A stretch of DNA of 25,976 bases from Chara braunii (taxonomy: Eukaryota > Streptophyta > Charophyceae > Charales > Characeae): positions 268,289 to 294,264 of the forward strand of contig BFEA01000109.1 of assembly GCA_003427395.1 (NCBI GenBank), written 5' to 3'. The notes under the pieces are model-generated. The model worked only from the letters and a program-made list of their open reading frames with translations. It searched no databases and was not told where the DNA came from. The translations under genes were made by a program, and so were the position numbers. Of the stretch, positions 16,525 to 25,976 are shown piece after piece. Within the stretch, counting starts at the first letter, position 1; each line of letters starts with the position of its first letter.

Positions 16525-16558
<34 letters not shown>
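16525..16558. repeat. 34-T run at tandem junction
   Basis: Joins copy 1 to copy 2 of the 9415-bp unit. The equivalent run before copy 1 has 17 T, and the run after copy 2 has 34 T. Confidence 0.97.
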
Positions 16559-16624
16559 CAATTTGGGGAGCTAAACGGTACCTGCTGTTGGCTCTGTTTG
16601 TCAACTTTGTCTGATATTATACAG

Positions 16625-16669
16625 GTTATTCATTACAGCCTGCCACGCAGTCTGGAGCATTATGTACAG
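16625..16669 (+). CDS. RecQ helicase exon b, copy 2
   Basis: Identical to 7210-7254 (VIHYSLPRSLEHYVQ), with acceptor and GC donor intact. If spliced after exon c of copy 1, which ends in AG, it would be read out of frame (R, LFITACHAV...) and reach a TAG two codons into copy 2 of exon c. Confidence 0.85.
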
Positions 16670-16675
16670 GCAAGT

Positions 16676-16819
16676 GGTGTTTTTTTTTTAATAGTTTTTA
16701 TTTACTATTTTTAGGTAATTCAGGATGATATTATTCTAGTCATCTGGTTGCATCTGGGTTCCAACTCAGGTCTACATTTTTAACAATTCATTGGTGTAAC
16801 AACTGCGGTACGCCCATTG
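16676..16819 (-). mobile_element. tRNA-derived SINE, copy 2
   Basis: Identical to 7261-7404, with its 12-bp target duplications at 16664-16675 and 16820-16831. Confidence 0.88.
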
Positions 16820-16831
16820 GTACAGGCAAGT

Positions 16832-17278
16832 TTTTTTTTTGACATGTAAGTTCAGGTTTATTATGTGAGAACATTTTTCCTCCACCACAGGGGTTGTGGA
16901 TCATCTACCATCTCAGACTGTCAGGGTATACTCAGACGAGTACTTTTTTAGGTGAATCTACCTTTGATTGTGATCAGATACGACCTCAACATACCCACTG
17001 TACTAACTGTAAGCATTTCCTTAGCGTCCTTGTCCAGGCTGTCTTCCCTTCCCCTAAGTAGTGATTTGCTCTTAGTATTTTTCACTCAGAAGGACAGTTT
17101 TTTGGAAGGACCCAAACTCTGATTCTGAGGTATGAAAATCAAGATTAGATCAAGATTAATCCCGACCTGGTTTGGTTGCCTAATTCTGACTTAGTTTGTT
17201 TGCCTATTTCTTTTGAATCTCATGTCGTTAGCCGTGTCGACTGTCGTATGTTTTGTGGTTATTTCCCGGGAAATATTC
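16832..17278. other. T-rich intron DNA, copy 2; no gene recognised
   Basis: Same sequence as 7417-7863. Confidence 0.5.
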
Positions 17279-17905
17279 TTAGGGGCTCGTTCGACACTCC
17301 TCGGGGCGTCCTCGGGATTCCTTGGAGTCACCCGAGGAAATTCCCGCCTTCGTTCCACTCATCCTCGGAGACGTCCCTCGAGGACGATTCCTCGGGGCTC
17401 CGGCAGCCAGATTTATATGTGTACAACCGGACGCGGGTGTGGGGCCGACGGTGGTCCATGGAGATGTGTCCGTCCGGACGACGTTGGTCCACGTTTGTTG
17501 GGCGTCGCGATTTCGAAAGACGGTGGCTTTCGAAAATGAAGGGGCCATTGGAAAAGGCGCGCAGCCCTTCGTTCGAAATTTGAAATTCGAATTTTTGCAA
17601 TGCGAGTGGCGGCGCGTACAAGACGTTGTTTTTTTAATTTGACGGCAGCAGCGTCCAGCGTGCGGGGGCGTTTGCTGATGTGACGACGTTGGTCGGCGGT
17701 TTCAGTGTCGACGGGGTACGCACCTGTGCGCCTTCGAAGAAGCAGAGACGCCATCGACTTGTCGCCATCGTCGCAGGCTGACGTCCGTCGTCGTCGCGTG
17801 GCGTTCAGGGTTGTCTGGCGAGGCGGCGCTGTCTTCTTCCCGTGGTGGTGTTCGTGGAGTGTTGTTTTGATATTGACGTCCATGTCCACAGAAGTGGCGT
17901 TGGGG

Positions 17906-18275
17906 ATGGATATCGACTGCGAGGACGACTGTGACGTGTTGACGACGGCGGAGAGGACGATCGTCGCTGCGGCCGTCAATGTCGTCCTCTTGCCAAATGG
18001 AGAGCAGCGAGGGGAAGTTGAAAGCGGCTGTTCATGCATGCCGCAAGCTGACGGCGATGCCGACGACTGGTGATGGCTTTCGACATTGGTGCCATTTCGG
18101 ACGCCATCCTGCAGGTGTGCTACGTGATGGGGTGCGATGCATTTCCACGGGGACTCCAAGGTGGTGGATGAAGCGACGGACGGGGGGTACGTGGGAGGAT
18201 CTGCGGCAATGTGATGATGCCTCCATAGATTACTTCAAGGAGAAGCTGCGAATGTCGCCATGTCCTTTTGCCTGA
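17906..18275 (+). pseudogene. Harbinger transposase N-terminal remnant, copy 2
   Basis: Same broken frames as at 8491-8860. Confidence 0.6.
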
Positions 18276-18998
18276 ACGGCGAGATGTAACCGCCCTCTCC
18301 CTCCCCGCCTTCTCCGTCGTTGTCGTCTTCGTCGTTAGAGTCTCCTTCCGCATGTGCTGCGTCCGTGTCCTTTTCCTGATCTGCCACACGAAGCCGCTCC
18401 ACCCCCCGTCTGATGGATTCCTCTCGCCCCGCCCGAAGCTCCCGTCGCTGCTCCGCCCTCACCTCCCTCCCGTCCCGGTCGTCACCAACATCAAGGAAGG
18501 CGGTTTCAGTGTCGACGCTATTGCCGCAACGGCGGGCCACGCTGGATGTCGCAGACAAGGCGACTGCACCCACTGGATCCGACCTGATGCGCCCCTAGAA
18601 AGAGACGACGCCCGTGCTGCCTGCGTCGACGGGTTCGGGTCCGCACCCGTCGCCTCTCGTGCCAACGCTCTCGTCTTCGATGGCCGGTCCACAACCGTCA
18701 ATTGCCCACCGTCGTCGTCGGGGTGGGGGTTCACGAAGAGTGTGCGCGATGGAGTTGACGACCGCCCAGTGGAAAGACCGAAAGACAGGTTGACGGTGTC
18801 GTCTTCTCCATCGCCGCTCAACCCTGGACGAAGGAGGTCAGTGAACGACTGCTCGTACAAGCCGCCGCCGGTCCTGCATAGCTCCATAGCCGCCCACTCC
18901 TGCGTCGATCCGCTTCCCAACGACACGGTGCATGTCCCTCCCTCCTCCTCCTCGTCTGATGTGTCGGGGAGGGGTTGCAAGTGCGGTGGCAATGCCAC
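18235..18998 (-). pseudogene. Harbinger accessory protein remnant, copy 2
   Basis: Same minus-strand frames as at 8820-9583. Confidence 0.4.
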
Positions 18999-19877
18999 AT
19001 ACCCAATCCTCTGGGACGCCCTCGAAATCGTCGACGGGCTTTCCTAGCCACGCCGACCACTGACCTGCTCCCCTCCGGACCTGGGGATCGACTGCCGTGC
19101 CTCCGTCCTGGCGTCCTTCATCGAAGACCACCCTCTGCGTCAACGCCGCGGTATGTTCCTAAGGATACACACGTGGAAGACAATCAAGACGACCAGCAAC
19201 AGGACAACCAGGACCAGCAGCGGCAGCCTGCGAAACACGTCGGCCATGAAACAGAAGACGACGACGGCAGCAGACAGAACACAGTGGGGGGTGACAAGAT
19301 AACGGCGAAGTGCAGCGCTGCAAACAGCCGTCAGGAACGTGTCGACAAACGGAAGGTGTCGTACTCGCTCATGGACGACAGTGCGTGTACGGGAGAGGTC
19401 GCGGTGGCTGAAATATATCTGCCGACCGTTGGGCGAATTCCCGCTGCGTGCCAAGCGGGACGACGGAAGACACCACCTTCTGGACGTCGGGGATGCCGGT
19501 AGGCCGCAAACGATAACCGTTGGCGTCGAATTCCGTGAAGGCGAACGTTGGCGACCCAACATGTCCGTGGAGACGCAAGAAGGACCACCGATGGACCAGA
19601 CGGGATCGAAAAATGTCGTCGAGGGAGCTGCCGTCCACGCCTCGATTCTTCCGGATGCTCGACCTCCAAGGGACCTCGGGAGGTCCCTTTGGGAAATTGC
19701 CAAAATGGCTGTAGCCCGAGGATTCCCCGAGGAATCCCCGACGAAATGTTTTCACATTATTTTTTTCAAATCTTCCCTGAGGATGAGTGGAACGACGAAT
19801 TCCTTGGGGAATTTCGGCGCCCGAGGAGTGTTGAACGAGCCCCTTAGCCTGAGATTCGTAAAATCAGAGGTCGGGCC

Positions 19878-20205
19878 CTCTGATTTCTTAACAGTAATTT
19901 TTAAATTTTAACTCGACCCTTTTGATCTGCTGATTCGTGTTGACGCTTAAATTCATGACGTACGTAATCTTGATGTTGAAATTCTAGTCACTGTGTGTTC
20001 CAATTCGATTTCTGATTGTTTGATCTTGATTTGTGTGGGCACCTTTGATTTCTTAAAAGTAATTTTCAATTTTAACTCAATCTCTTTTGATCTTCTGATT
20101 TGTCTTGACGCTTAAATTCATGAGGTACGTAATCTTGATTTCAAAATTCTAGTTACTGTGTGTTCCGATTCAATCTCTAATTGTCTGATCTTGATTTGCA
20201 AGTTC
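19878..20205. repeat. 165-bp diverged tandem repeat, copy 2
   Basis: Same as 10463-10790. Confidence 0.85.
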
Positions 20206-21015
20206 TCGAAATCGGACTTAGTTCTGATGTCTCAATAATCATTCCATCTGTTTCTGGCTATTGAATTTGAATGGCAGCATCTCCTTTAGGGTTGGAGCCC
20301 CTCCCTGTGAGGGTTACACAGGGTGGGTGGTGTGATCTTTGAGAGGGAGGGGCGGTGTTGAGGGTTTGTCCTTTTCTGGGCCATGCTGATTTTTGGGTCG
20401 GATCAGCTATGGCGGTTGGGGAGAGAGGACAAGGGGTGCTGATATGAGCATGGTGAGATGTTGTAGGGCTGTTTCACTTGGAGGGGGCGGGGCAGGAGGG
20501 AAGGGGGATCTTCGGCTCTGCGGGGCATACTTTAGGGGGTACTGTATGCAGCTGAGGGAGCAGGCGTGGCTTCTAGGGGGCTGTTCTGAACTGGGGCTGG
20601 GAGGTGAGGGGGCGCTTCCCCGCGGAGGCAGTATCAGACAGGGGGTCGTTTTGTGAGGGAGAGGAGTAATCCATTTTGGTTCTTGTGAGCCATGTACATG
20701 CAATCGAGATTAGACTAGGCGCTGGAGTTTCCATGGGGAGAGAGGGCGTTTTTTTCCCTCCCTTCCCCTCTTCTTGTGGAAATAGTAGGCGCTGAAACGT
20801 GTATAGGGTTTTCTCAATCTTCTGATTTTTCAATATGTTCTTCAGAGAGGTGAGTGGGAGAAGTAGATGGTGGGATATCGGGCGTCCTACTAGCGAGAGG
20901 GCTAGCTCGTAGGATGGAAATAGGGTACAGCAGCAGCGAAGATGGTGGCTCTGCTGCAATAAGTCTTGCCAGAATGAGGTAAAGAGGATTGTTGGGGGGT
21001 TCTGAGTTGTTTGTC
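20206..21015. other. G-rich intron DNA, copy 2; no gene recognised
   Basis: Same as 10791-11600, with the potential G-quadruplex at 20483-20507. Confidence 0.5.
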
Positions 21016-22102
21016 CTTAGCCGAAGCCAGGTAATGCCCAGGTATCTCAAAAAAGGAGGGAAAGGGGGGGATCTAGAAGTGGAGGATGGAAGGTAGGAAG
21101 GGGGATCTCAACAGATGAAGGTTGCTTGTTAAGGTAAGTGGGTTAGACGGATGATGCTGGGATGACACAGGCCGGTGCTGGAGCTTTTGCTCTGTGACCT
21201 GGGGGAGCTTGAGGCCTGTGGAGTTATGCCGAGGGTGGAAGGCATAACCAGACCATTCCACGTAGCCGGCGCCGAGGTATTAACACTGTAACCTGTGTCA
21301 GGGGCTTGCCGCTAAGGGAAATGTCGATGGAGGAAGGCACTCCTTGTCCGTCAGAACTAGGTTGGTCAGTACTGGGGAAGGTTGTGGTGCCCTGTTACCC
21401 TAGCAGAAGGGGGTATGAGATCAAGTGAGTTTTGGTACGAGGACTGAAAGCCTGGACCGACGTTCCGTCTGTTGAGGGGGGGATTTTTGGATAGTAGGCA
21501 GTTTTATTTTTGGCCCCCCGCTCTCATATTTTTCCAAACCTTTTCAGTTTTTTTCTGAATTTTAGCCTATCTCATGAGGAAAGTCTTGAGAATGCCTTAG
21601 GATTCTGGGCACCTCTTGCAACTCATTTTAGGTTTTTTTAATGCTGTTATATTCAGGGATCTGCGGTTTTTCAATGCCAGAACGACGCTGGCCGGAGCTG
21701 GGGGTTTGCCCTGTAACCTGTTGATAGCAGGAGCGTGAGGCCTGGTAGAGAGATCTGGGGATGCCTTGGGCCGGGCATTCCAAGGGAAAACCAAGGGTTG
21801 CTGTCAGTACGACGCTGGCTGGAGCTGGGGTAAGTTGTGTTGCCCTGTAACCTAGCAACATGGGGGCATGAGGCCTGGGAAAGCTCGGCAGGGAATACGA
21901 CAGTGTTAGAGAATTTTAGAATGTTTTATTGGGGATTCCAGGGGTTCTGAGCATTCAAAGGGCTTTTGTGGCTTTCCGTTTTGACTTAGCAAGTGCCGCT
22001 TGAGTAGCCTAGCAATTGGTTTGCAGTTATCCATGTTTTTCCTAATTTTTCTAGAATATTTTTCATAGTTCTCAGATTGTTCTTAGCCGAAGCCAGGTAA
22101 TG
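21016..22102. repeat. degenerate interspersed repeats, copy 2
   Basis: Same as 11601-12687; the two clear 127-bp-spaced modules begin at 21682 and 21809. Confidence 0.6.
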
Positions 22103-22215
22103 GCCCTGGTATTTCAAATCATTTGTATAATTCTATATGGGACACTGGGCCCGGTTCCCAGCATGTGTTGCTCCCCACGAATAAACTGGAGCATTTGTCC
22201 CTTAAATCAGCAAAC

Positions 22216-22536
22216 CTGCGTAGCACGGCGAACGTGTTCGCACCCCTTCACGTTCGCGCAAACAGCTCGCGAACATGTTCGGGTGAACATTTTTTTTTTT
22301 TCGTAAAAAAATAATAATAATAATAAATTGTTTCGGTGTTTTATTTTTAACTCATGATTGGCTTCGAATTTGAACATGACTCCAAGGTAAAAGTTGCTTG
22401 TATTGTTATTTTACATAACATATATTTTTTTCAGATTTTTCTGGGAACCTTTTTTTTTTTTTTTATGTTTGCGCTCGGAGGGTTTTGGGCGCTTGTTCGC
22501 GTTCGGGCGAACGAACGCAAACATGGTGCTACGTAG
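22216..22536. mobile_element. hAT-like MITE, copy 2
   Basis: Identical to 12801-13121, with CAGCAAAC duplications at 22208-22215 and 22537-22544. Confidence 0.75.
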
Positions 22537-22544
22537 CAGCAAAC

Positions 22545-22945
22545 ACAATGCAAGCTTTTAAGAAGAAGGTTGAGAAGAAGAAAGCGAACGCAAAAGCGAA
22601 GCGTGCAAGGCCTCAAGGACGAATGTGAAGAGACATGAAGACGCCTACATACACGCGCAAAGAAAAATGAGAAGATAGAAAAGGAGAAGGAGAAAGAAAG
22701 AAACCAAACGCAAAAAGCCATAGATGGATGGTACGCGCAAAGGCTAAGACACTCATATTAAAGAATACAAATGGTAGCGCAGAATAGCGCCATGCTGGTG
22801 GAGTCCATACGATCGTTCAGCCGCCCGCCAGAGACGGCCTCATCAGTGGCAGTCCCTGTCAATCACATGTGCTTTGCATGCACCAGAGGGATACTGAGAG
22901 GCAATGTGTGAACTGCGTCGTGGTGATCATGCTTACCGCATAACC
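22545..22945. other. purine-rich intron DNA, copy 2; no gene recognised
   Basis: Same as 13130-13530. Confidence 0.5.
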
Positions 22946-23913
22946 TTTGTGCAAGGAAAATGAACGATAGCGAAGTGACAGAAATCCAGAATGCAAAATC
23001 ACATTGAAAGCCAGAAAGTCGAATGTTGTCCAGAAAGCAGAAATGCACTGATATTACACCAACGGAGAACCAAAGCACCGAATCCGAATATCAATGAGAG
23101 CATACTCTCGCCACCACCAACGTATTTATCCACAGCCCTTCCTCCTATTTGGCGCTCAGCGCTCAGACTACGATCACACAGCTACTACCAGCCTACAAAT
23201 TGACAATGCATCCTGTTGACATCAGCAGCAACAACCGAAGCACCTTAAGATGTCGACCCTGTAGACCATCGCCAAGACCAGGTACGTGCCCTCACATCAT
23301 CATCCGCATTTCTCTCTCTCTCTCTCTCCCTCATCTTGTCTGCCCATGTCTTCCTCCTCATACACAAAGACCACCACCACCTCCACTGGCTATCCAAGCC
23401 AAGCCCTGGCTATGTAGGGCTGGCTATGGATCTGCTGAGCTTCCAGCCGCCGCGCGCACTGGGTACCTAGCACTAGCCCACAGCGCACATCCCGCGAGCG
23501 CACGCTCAAGCAGCGTTGCCGCATGCACTGCCTAGTGCCCGAATGTTCCCACCAGTGGCGAGCTCTTTCTTTATGGAAAGTGCTCGCCCAGTTTGCTGTC
23601 TGGCTGGGCCTCGTGTGTTTCCAGTAGCTTCCGTTTGGGCCAAAGTGTCTGCACTCAGGCCCATTCAGACAGTGGCCTGGGACTGAATTGGTTAGGCCTG
23701 CCCAACCACCCAGGAGTAAACATGAGGTTTTCCCTGCTTCGCCTGTGCTGCTGGAAGAGCCCAGAAGGCTCACAAATTATTTCTGATTCTCACGAGTACG
23801 GAGGATGTAACCAACTGGCGCGTGGCAACTGTCTGGCGCCTACCAAACTTTGCCAAAATTGATGAACTCAGGCCATATTGAAATTCAGGGGCCTGCCTTC
23901 ACTTAGGCCGGGC
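22946..23913 (+). repeat. diverged inverted relative of the 1.2-kb element, copy 2
   Basis: Same as 13531-14498, including the TC microsatellite at 23311-23328. Confidence 0.75.
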
Positions 23914-24240
23914 TCATGCTTGCTGAAAGGGCCCCACAGGGGCATGCTGAGGAGCTAATTCGTAACAAGGCCTCGTTGAAAATCCATGCTCACATAGGGG
24001 TTCCAACAGACCTTGCTTGGGCCCCTCAGCCTGGTCTTGTAGGCCTTTAAACAGGCATTGGCACATATTTGCAGGCCCGCCTTCACTAAGGGCGGGTGCG
24101 GCCTTTCAGACACTGCCGAGGAACTAAATCCTTGCATTTGCGTCTCTCTATTGGCTGAGCTGCCCACATTTTGCTCTCTCAGCAAGATTGATGTGATAAC
24201 AATCTGTTGCTTCGATGGATGCTCATAGTATCCTGTCCTC

Positions 24241-24272
<32 letters not shown>

Positions 24273-24304
24273 CCCCTTGATGGATGCTAAGAGTGTCCTG
24301 TCCT
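23914..24304. repeat. GGCC-rich DNA and 29-T run, copy 2
   Basis: Same as 14499-14889. The T run is again 29 long and flanked by the same 29-bp direct repeats (24211-24239 and 24276-24304). Confidence 0.6.
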
Positions 24305-24350
24305 GATATATGCTTTTCTGTGATTGGCGTCTGCTTACAAACTGTTCCAG

Positions 24351-24445
24351 GAGATAGGACGAGCAGGGCGAGACGGTCAGGATGCGTTCTGCCACTTGTT
24401 TCTCTCTGTTAAAGATTATCTGAAACTCCGAAGCCTGGCACACAG
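24351..24445 (+). CDS. RecQ helicase exon c (motif VI), copy 2
   Basis: Identical to 14936-15030, with acceptor and donor preserved. The true next exon, expected to begin by completing a Ser codon, is not seen before the window ends. Confidence 0.85.
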
Positions 24446-24452
24446 GTTAGTC

Positions 24453-25832
24453 TTTTTTTCTTGGCCTCACTACTTCCAAATTCCTCCAGAAATTTGTTCT
24501 TGCTTCCCATTTGGCGTGTGGTGTGTTCGTTGATCTGCCTTTCAGTGACCAAGATTTACTCATTAACCAAAAGGAGCCTTTTATATTTGATGGTGTGCTG
24601 TAAATCGGCAGATGTTGGATTCCTTCTAGAGCCAGTGTCGTCCATGGGAGGCTGGGTGAGGTTAGCAATTTTTTAGAATCCATTTCGTTTGAAGAGCCTT
24701 TATTCGTGTTGCTGGGTCGAGAACCCCCAGTCCTCCTTGACCTCTCTTCCTTGTGATGTATTGCCATGCGACCTTGGTTATGAAATGCTGTCTGGATGCA
24801 TCCCCTGTCCATAGGTAGGCTGCGGCGTTCCTTTTAATGTCTGTTATACCTTTGCGATCGGGATTCCAGAAGGCTGCAACATACCACATCATTGAGAAGA
24901 TAGATGAGTTCAGAATTAGGACACGTCCAAATAGTGAGTTGTGTACCTTCTCCCATGCATTGAGTTTTGTGATCATTTTGGCGAGCTGGCTAGGGGCCAT
25001 TTCCGTGGCTGCACCTAACTTGTTAAGTTGTATTCCCAGAACTCTCATTGGGTCGGCGGGGTCTCTCCATGTCATGCGTTCTGGTGAGTTTTGGGGAGGT
25101 TCGCTGTTATCGTTTCTTAGCCACCATCCTACAGTTTTTTGCCAGTTTCTCCTCATTTCTGAGGCTAACTGATATGCACTCATCGCTCTCGTGAGGGCCT
25201 CGAAGGAGGAATTGGTGGCTCTTATGAACACTGTTAGATCACCAGTGAAAAGGATGGTGGGAGGTATGATGTAGTTCTGGGTATTGTCGTCGGATATCGA
25301 GTTGATTCGTTTTATGGAGGGATCGGGTCGGCGGGATCTCTCCATGTCATGCCTTCTGGTGAGTTTTGGGGAGGTTCGCTGTTATCGTTTCTTAGCCACC
25401 ATCCTACAGTTTTTTGCCAGTTTCTCCGCATTTCTGAGGCTAACTGATATGCACTCATCGCTCTCGTGAGGGCCTCGAAGGAGGAATTGGTGGCTCTTAT
25501 GAACACTGTTAGATCACCAGCGAAAAGGATGGTGGGAGGTATGATGCAGTTCTGGGTATTGTCGTCGGATATCGAGGTGATTCTTTTTATGGAGGGATCC
25601 TTTCTGAGAAAGGAGACTATAGCCTCCATGATGAAGAGAAAGATCGGTGTTGCAAGGGGATCTCCTTGCCTCACTGATCTTGACATCTTGTAAGTATTTG
25701 ATATATGGCCACTTACTTGTACCGCTCTATAGGCGTTATTGTAATAGAATTTTAACCCACTTTCGAAAGATGGGTCCCACCCCCATTTTTTCCATGCATT
25801 GTTGTAGGAAGTCCCAGTTAACCTGGTCGTAG
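24453..25832 (-). pseudogene. LINE reverse transcriptase pseudogene, copy 2
   Basis: Identical to 15038-16417, with the same frame breaks and missing catalytic Asp. Confidence 0.88.
25050..25599. repeat. 275-bp tandem duplication inside the LINE, copy 2
   Basis: Units at 25050-25324 and 25325-25599, with the same substitutions between halves as in copy 1. Confidence 0.92.
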
Positions 25833-25935
25833 CAGGGCGAAGTCGGCAACCGGCCGGTTGGACCGGCCCGGTCCCAACCGCGCCGGTTGGACCCCCGGTG
25901 GTCCAACCGGAATTCCGGTTGGGCCCAAAAATGGG

Positions 25936-25939
<4 letters not shown>
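25833..25939. mobile_element. CCGGTT-palindrome block, possible hAT terminus, copy 2
   Basis: Identical to 16418-16524. Confidence 0.4.

Positions 25940-25973
<34 letters not shown>
25940..25973. repeat. 34-T run at end of copy 2
   Basis: Same length as the first inter-unit junction and followed by CAA, the first bases of the unit, at 25974-25976. Confidence 0.95.
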
Positions 25974-25976
25974 CAA

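Larger units (their letters stand above)
7144..16558. repeat. 9415-bp tandem unit, copy 1
   Basis: The unit starts with CAATTTGGGGAGCTAAACGG directly after a T run and ends with GGGCCCAAAAATGGGTCAA followed by 34 T. It contains helicase exons b and c, a SINE, a PIF/Harbinger element, a hAT-like MITE and a LINE. All reading frames recur in copy 2 shifted by exactly 9415. Internal homopolymers are also equal in length between copies (10 T at the SINE tail, 29 T upstream of exon c). Confidence 0.97.
17282..19843. mobile_element. PIF/Harbinger-type DNA transposon, copy 2
   Basis: Identical to 7867-10428. TTA duplications lie at 17279-17281 and 19844-19846. It arose by the segmental duplication, not by a new transposition, because its flanks are duplicated too. 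Confidence 0.88.
16559..25973. repeat. 9415-bp tandem unit, copy 2
   Basis: A repeat of 7144-16558 in the same orientation, with no substitution or indel noticed, including in the internal homopolymers. The window's last three bases, CAA, match the start of a third unit but are too few to prove one. Confidence 0.97.

Noticed and set aside
7144-25973. Tandem units as the LTRs or repeats of one giant element, or as a satellite array
   Set aside because: The units contain unrelated TEs and host exons, no TG...CA ends or integrase; segmental duplication or misassembly fits better.
1-25976. CRISPR array, operon or phage-like gene cluster
   Set aside because: No regularly spaced short repeats with unique spacers, no ribosome-binding sites ahead of long frames, and clear spliced exons instead.

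Overview
This is nuclear DNA from a eukaryote with a large, repeat-rich genome, most likely of the green-plant lineage. There is no dense prokaryotic coding, and exons are tiny islands flanked by GT/GC...AG splice sites. The introns hold plant-type mobile elements (tRNA-derived SINEs, a LINE, a PIF/Harbinger element, hAT-like MITEs) and fragments of mitochondrial genes. A charophyte alga such as Chara would fit the flavour of the Harbinger remnants, but that is a guess from memory.

The organising feature is one plus-strand host gene, a RecQ-family DNA helicase of the RECQL4 / plant RECQL5 type. Three consecutive short exons join without gap or overlap: 1073-1126 (VVATVAFGMGLDKSDVRA, motif V), 7210-7254 (VIHYSLPRSLEHYVQ) and 14936-15030 (EIGRAGRDG..CHLFL, motif VI). 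They are separated by introns of 6083 and 7681 bp, the second with a GC-AG donor. The start and the remaining C-terminus of the gene lie outside the window.

Layout: 1-1072, intron with a 24-bp GC palindrome, an old SINE and a hairpin; 1073-1126, exon a; 1127-7209, intron with a mosaic of four scrambled mitochondrial fragments (rrnS, nad5, atp1, rrnL) at 1773-2489, a second tRNA-like SINE head, GGCC-rich and microsatellite DNA, and a 1.2-kb inverted-repeat element (5747-6950); 7210-7254, exon b, with a SINE inserted exactly on its splice donor; 7261-14935, intron with a 2.56-kb PIF/Harbinger element (7867-10428), a 165-bp tandem repeat, G-rich DNA, a 321-bp hAT-like MITE (12801-13121) and a diverged inverted relative of the 1.2-kb element; 14936-15030, exon c; 15038-16417, a dead LINE on the minus strand; 16418-16524, a CCGGTT-palindrome block; then a 34-T run.

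From 7144 the sequence is a direct tandem duplication of 9415 bp: 7144-16558 is repeated as 16559-25973 with no difference that I found. The last three bases of the window (CAA) would be the first three of a third unit. The duplicated unit contains helicase exons b and c (140 nt together, not a multiple of three), so a transcript containing both sets would shift frame and stop within 17 codons. Either this is a very recent duplication that breaks the gene or forces exon skipping, or it is an assembly artefact at a long homopolymer. This is the most important point to resolve. No operon, CRISPR array, functional tRNA gene or intact transposase was found.
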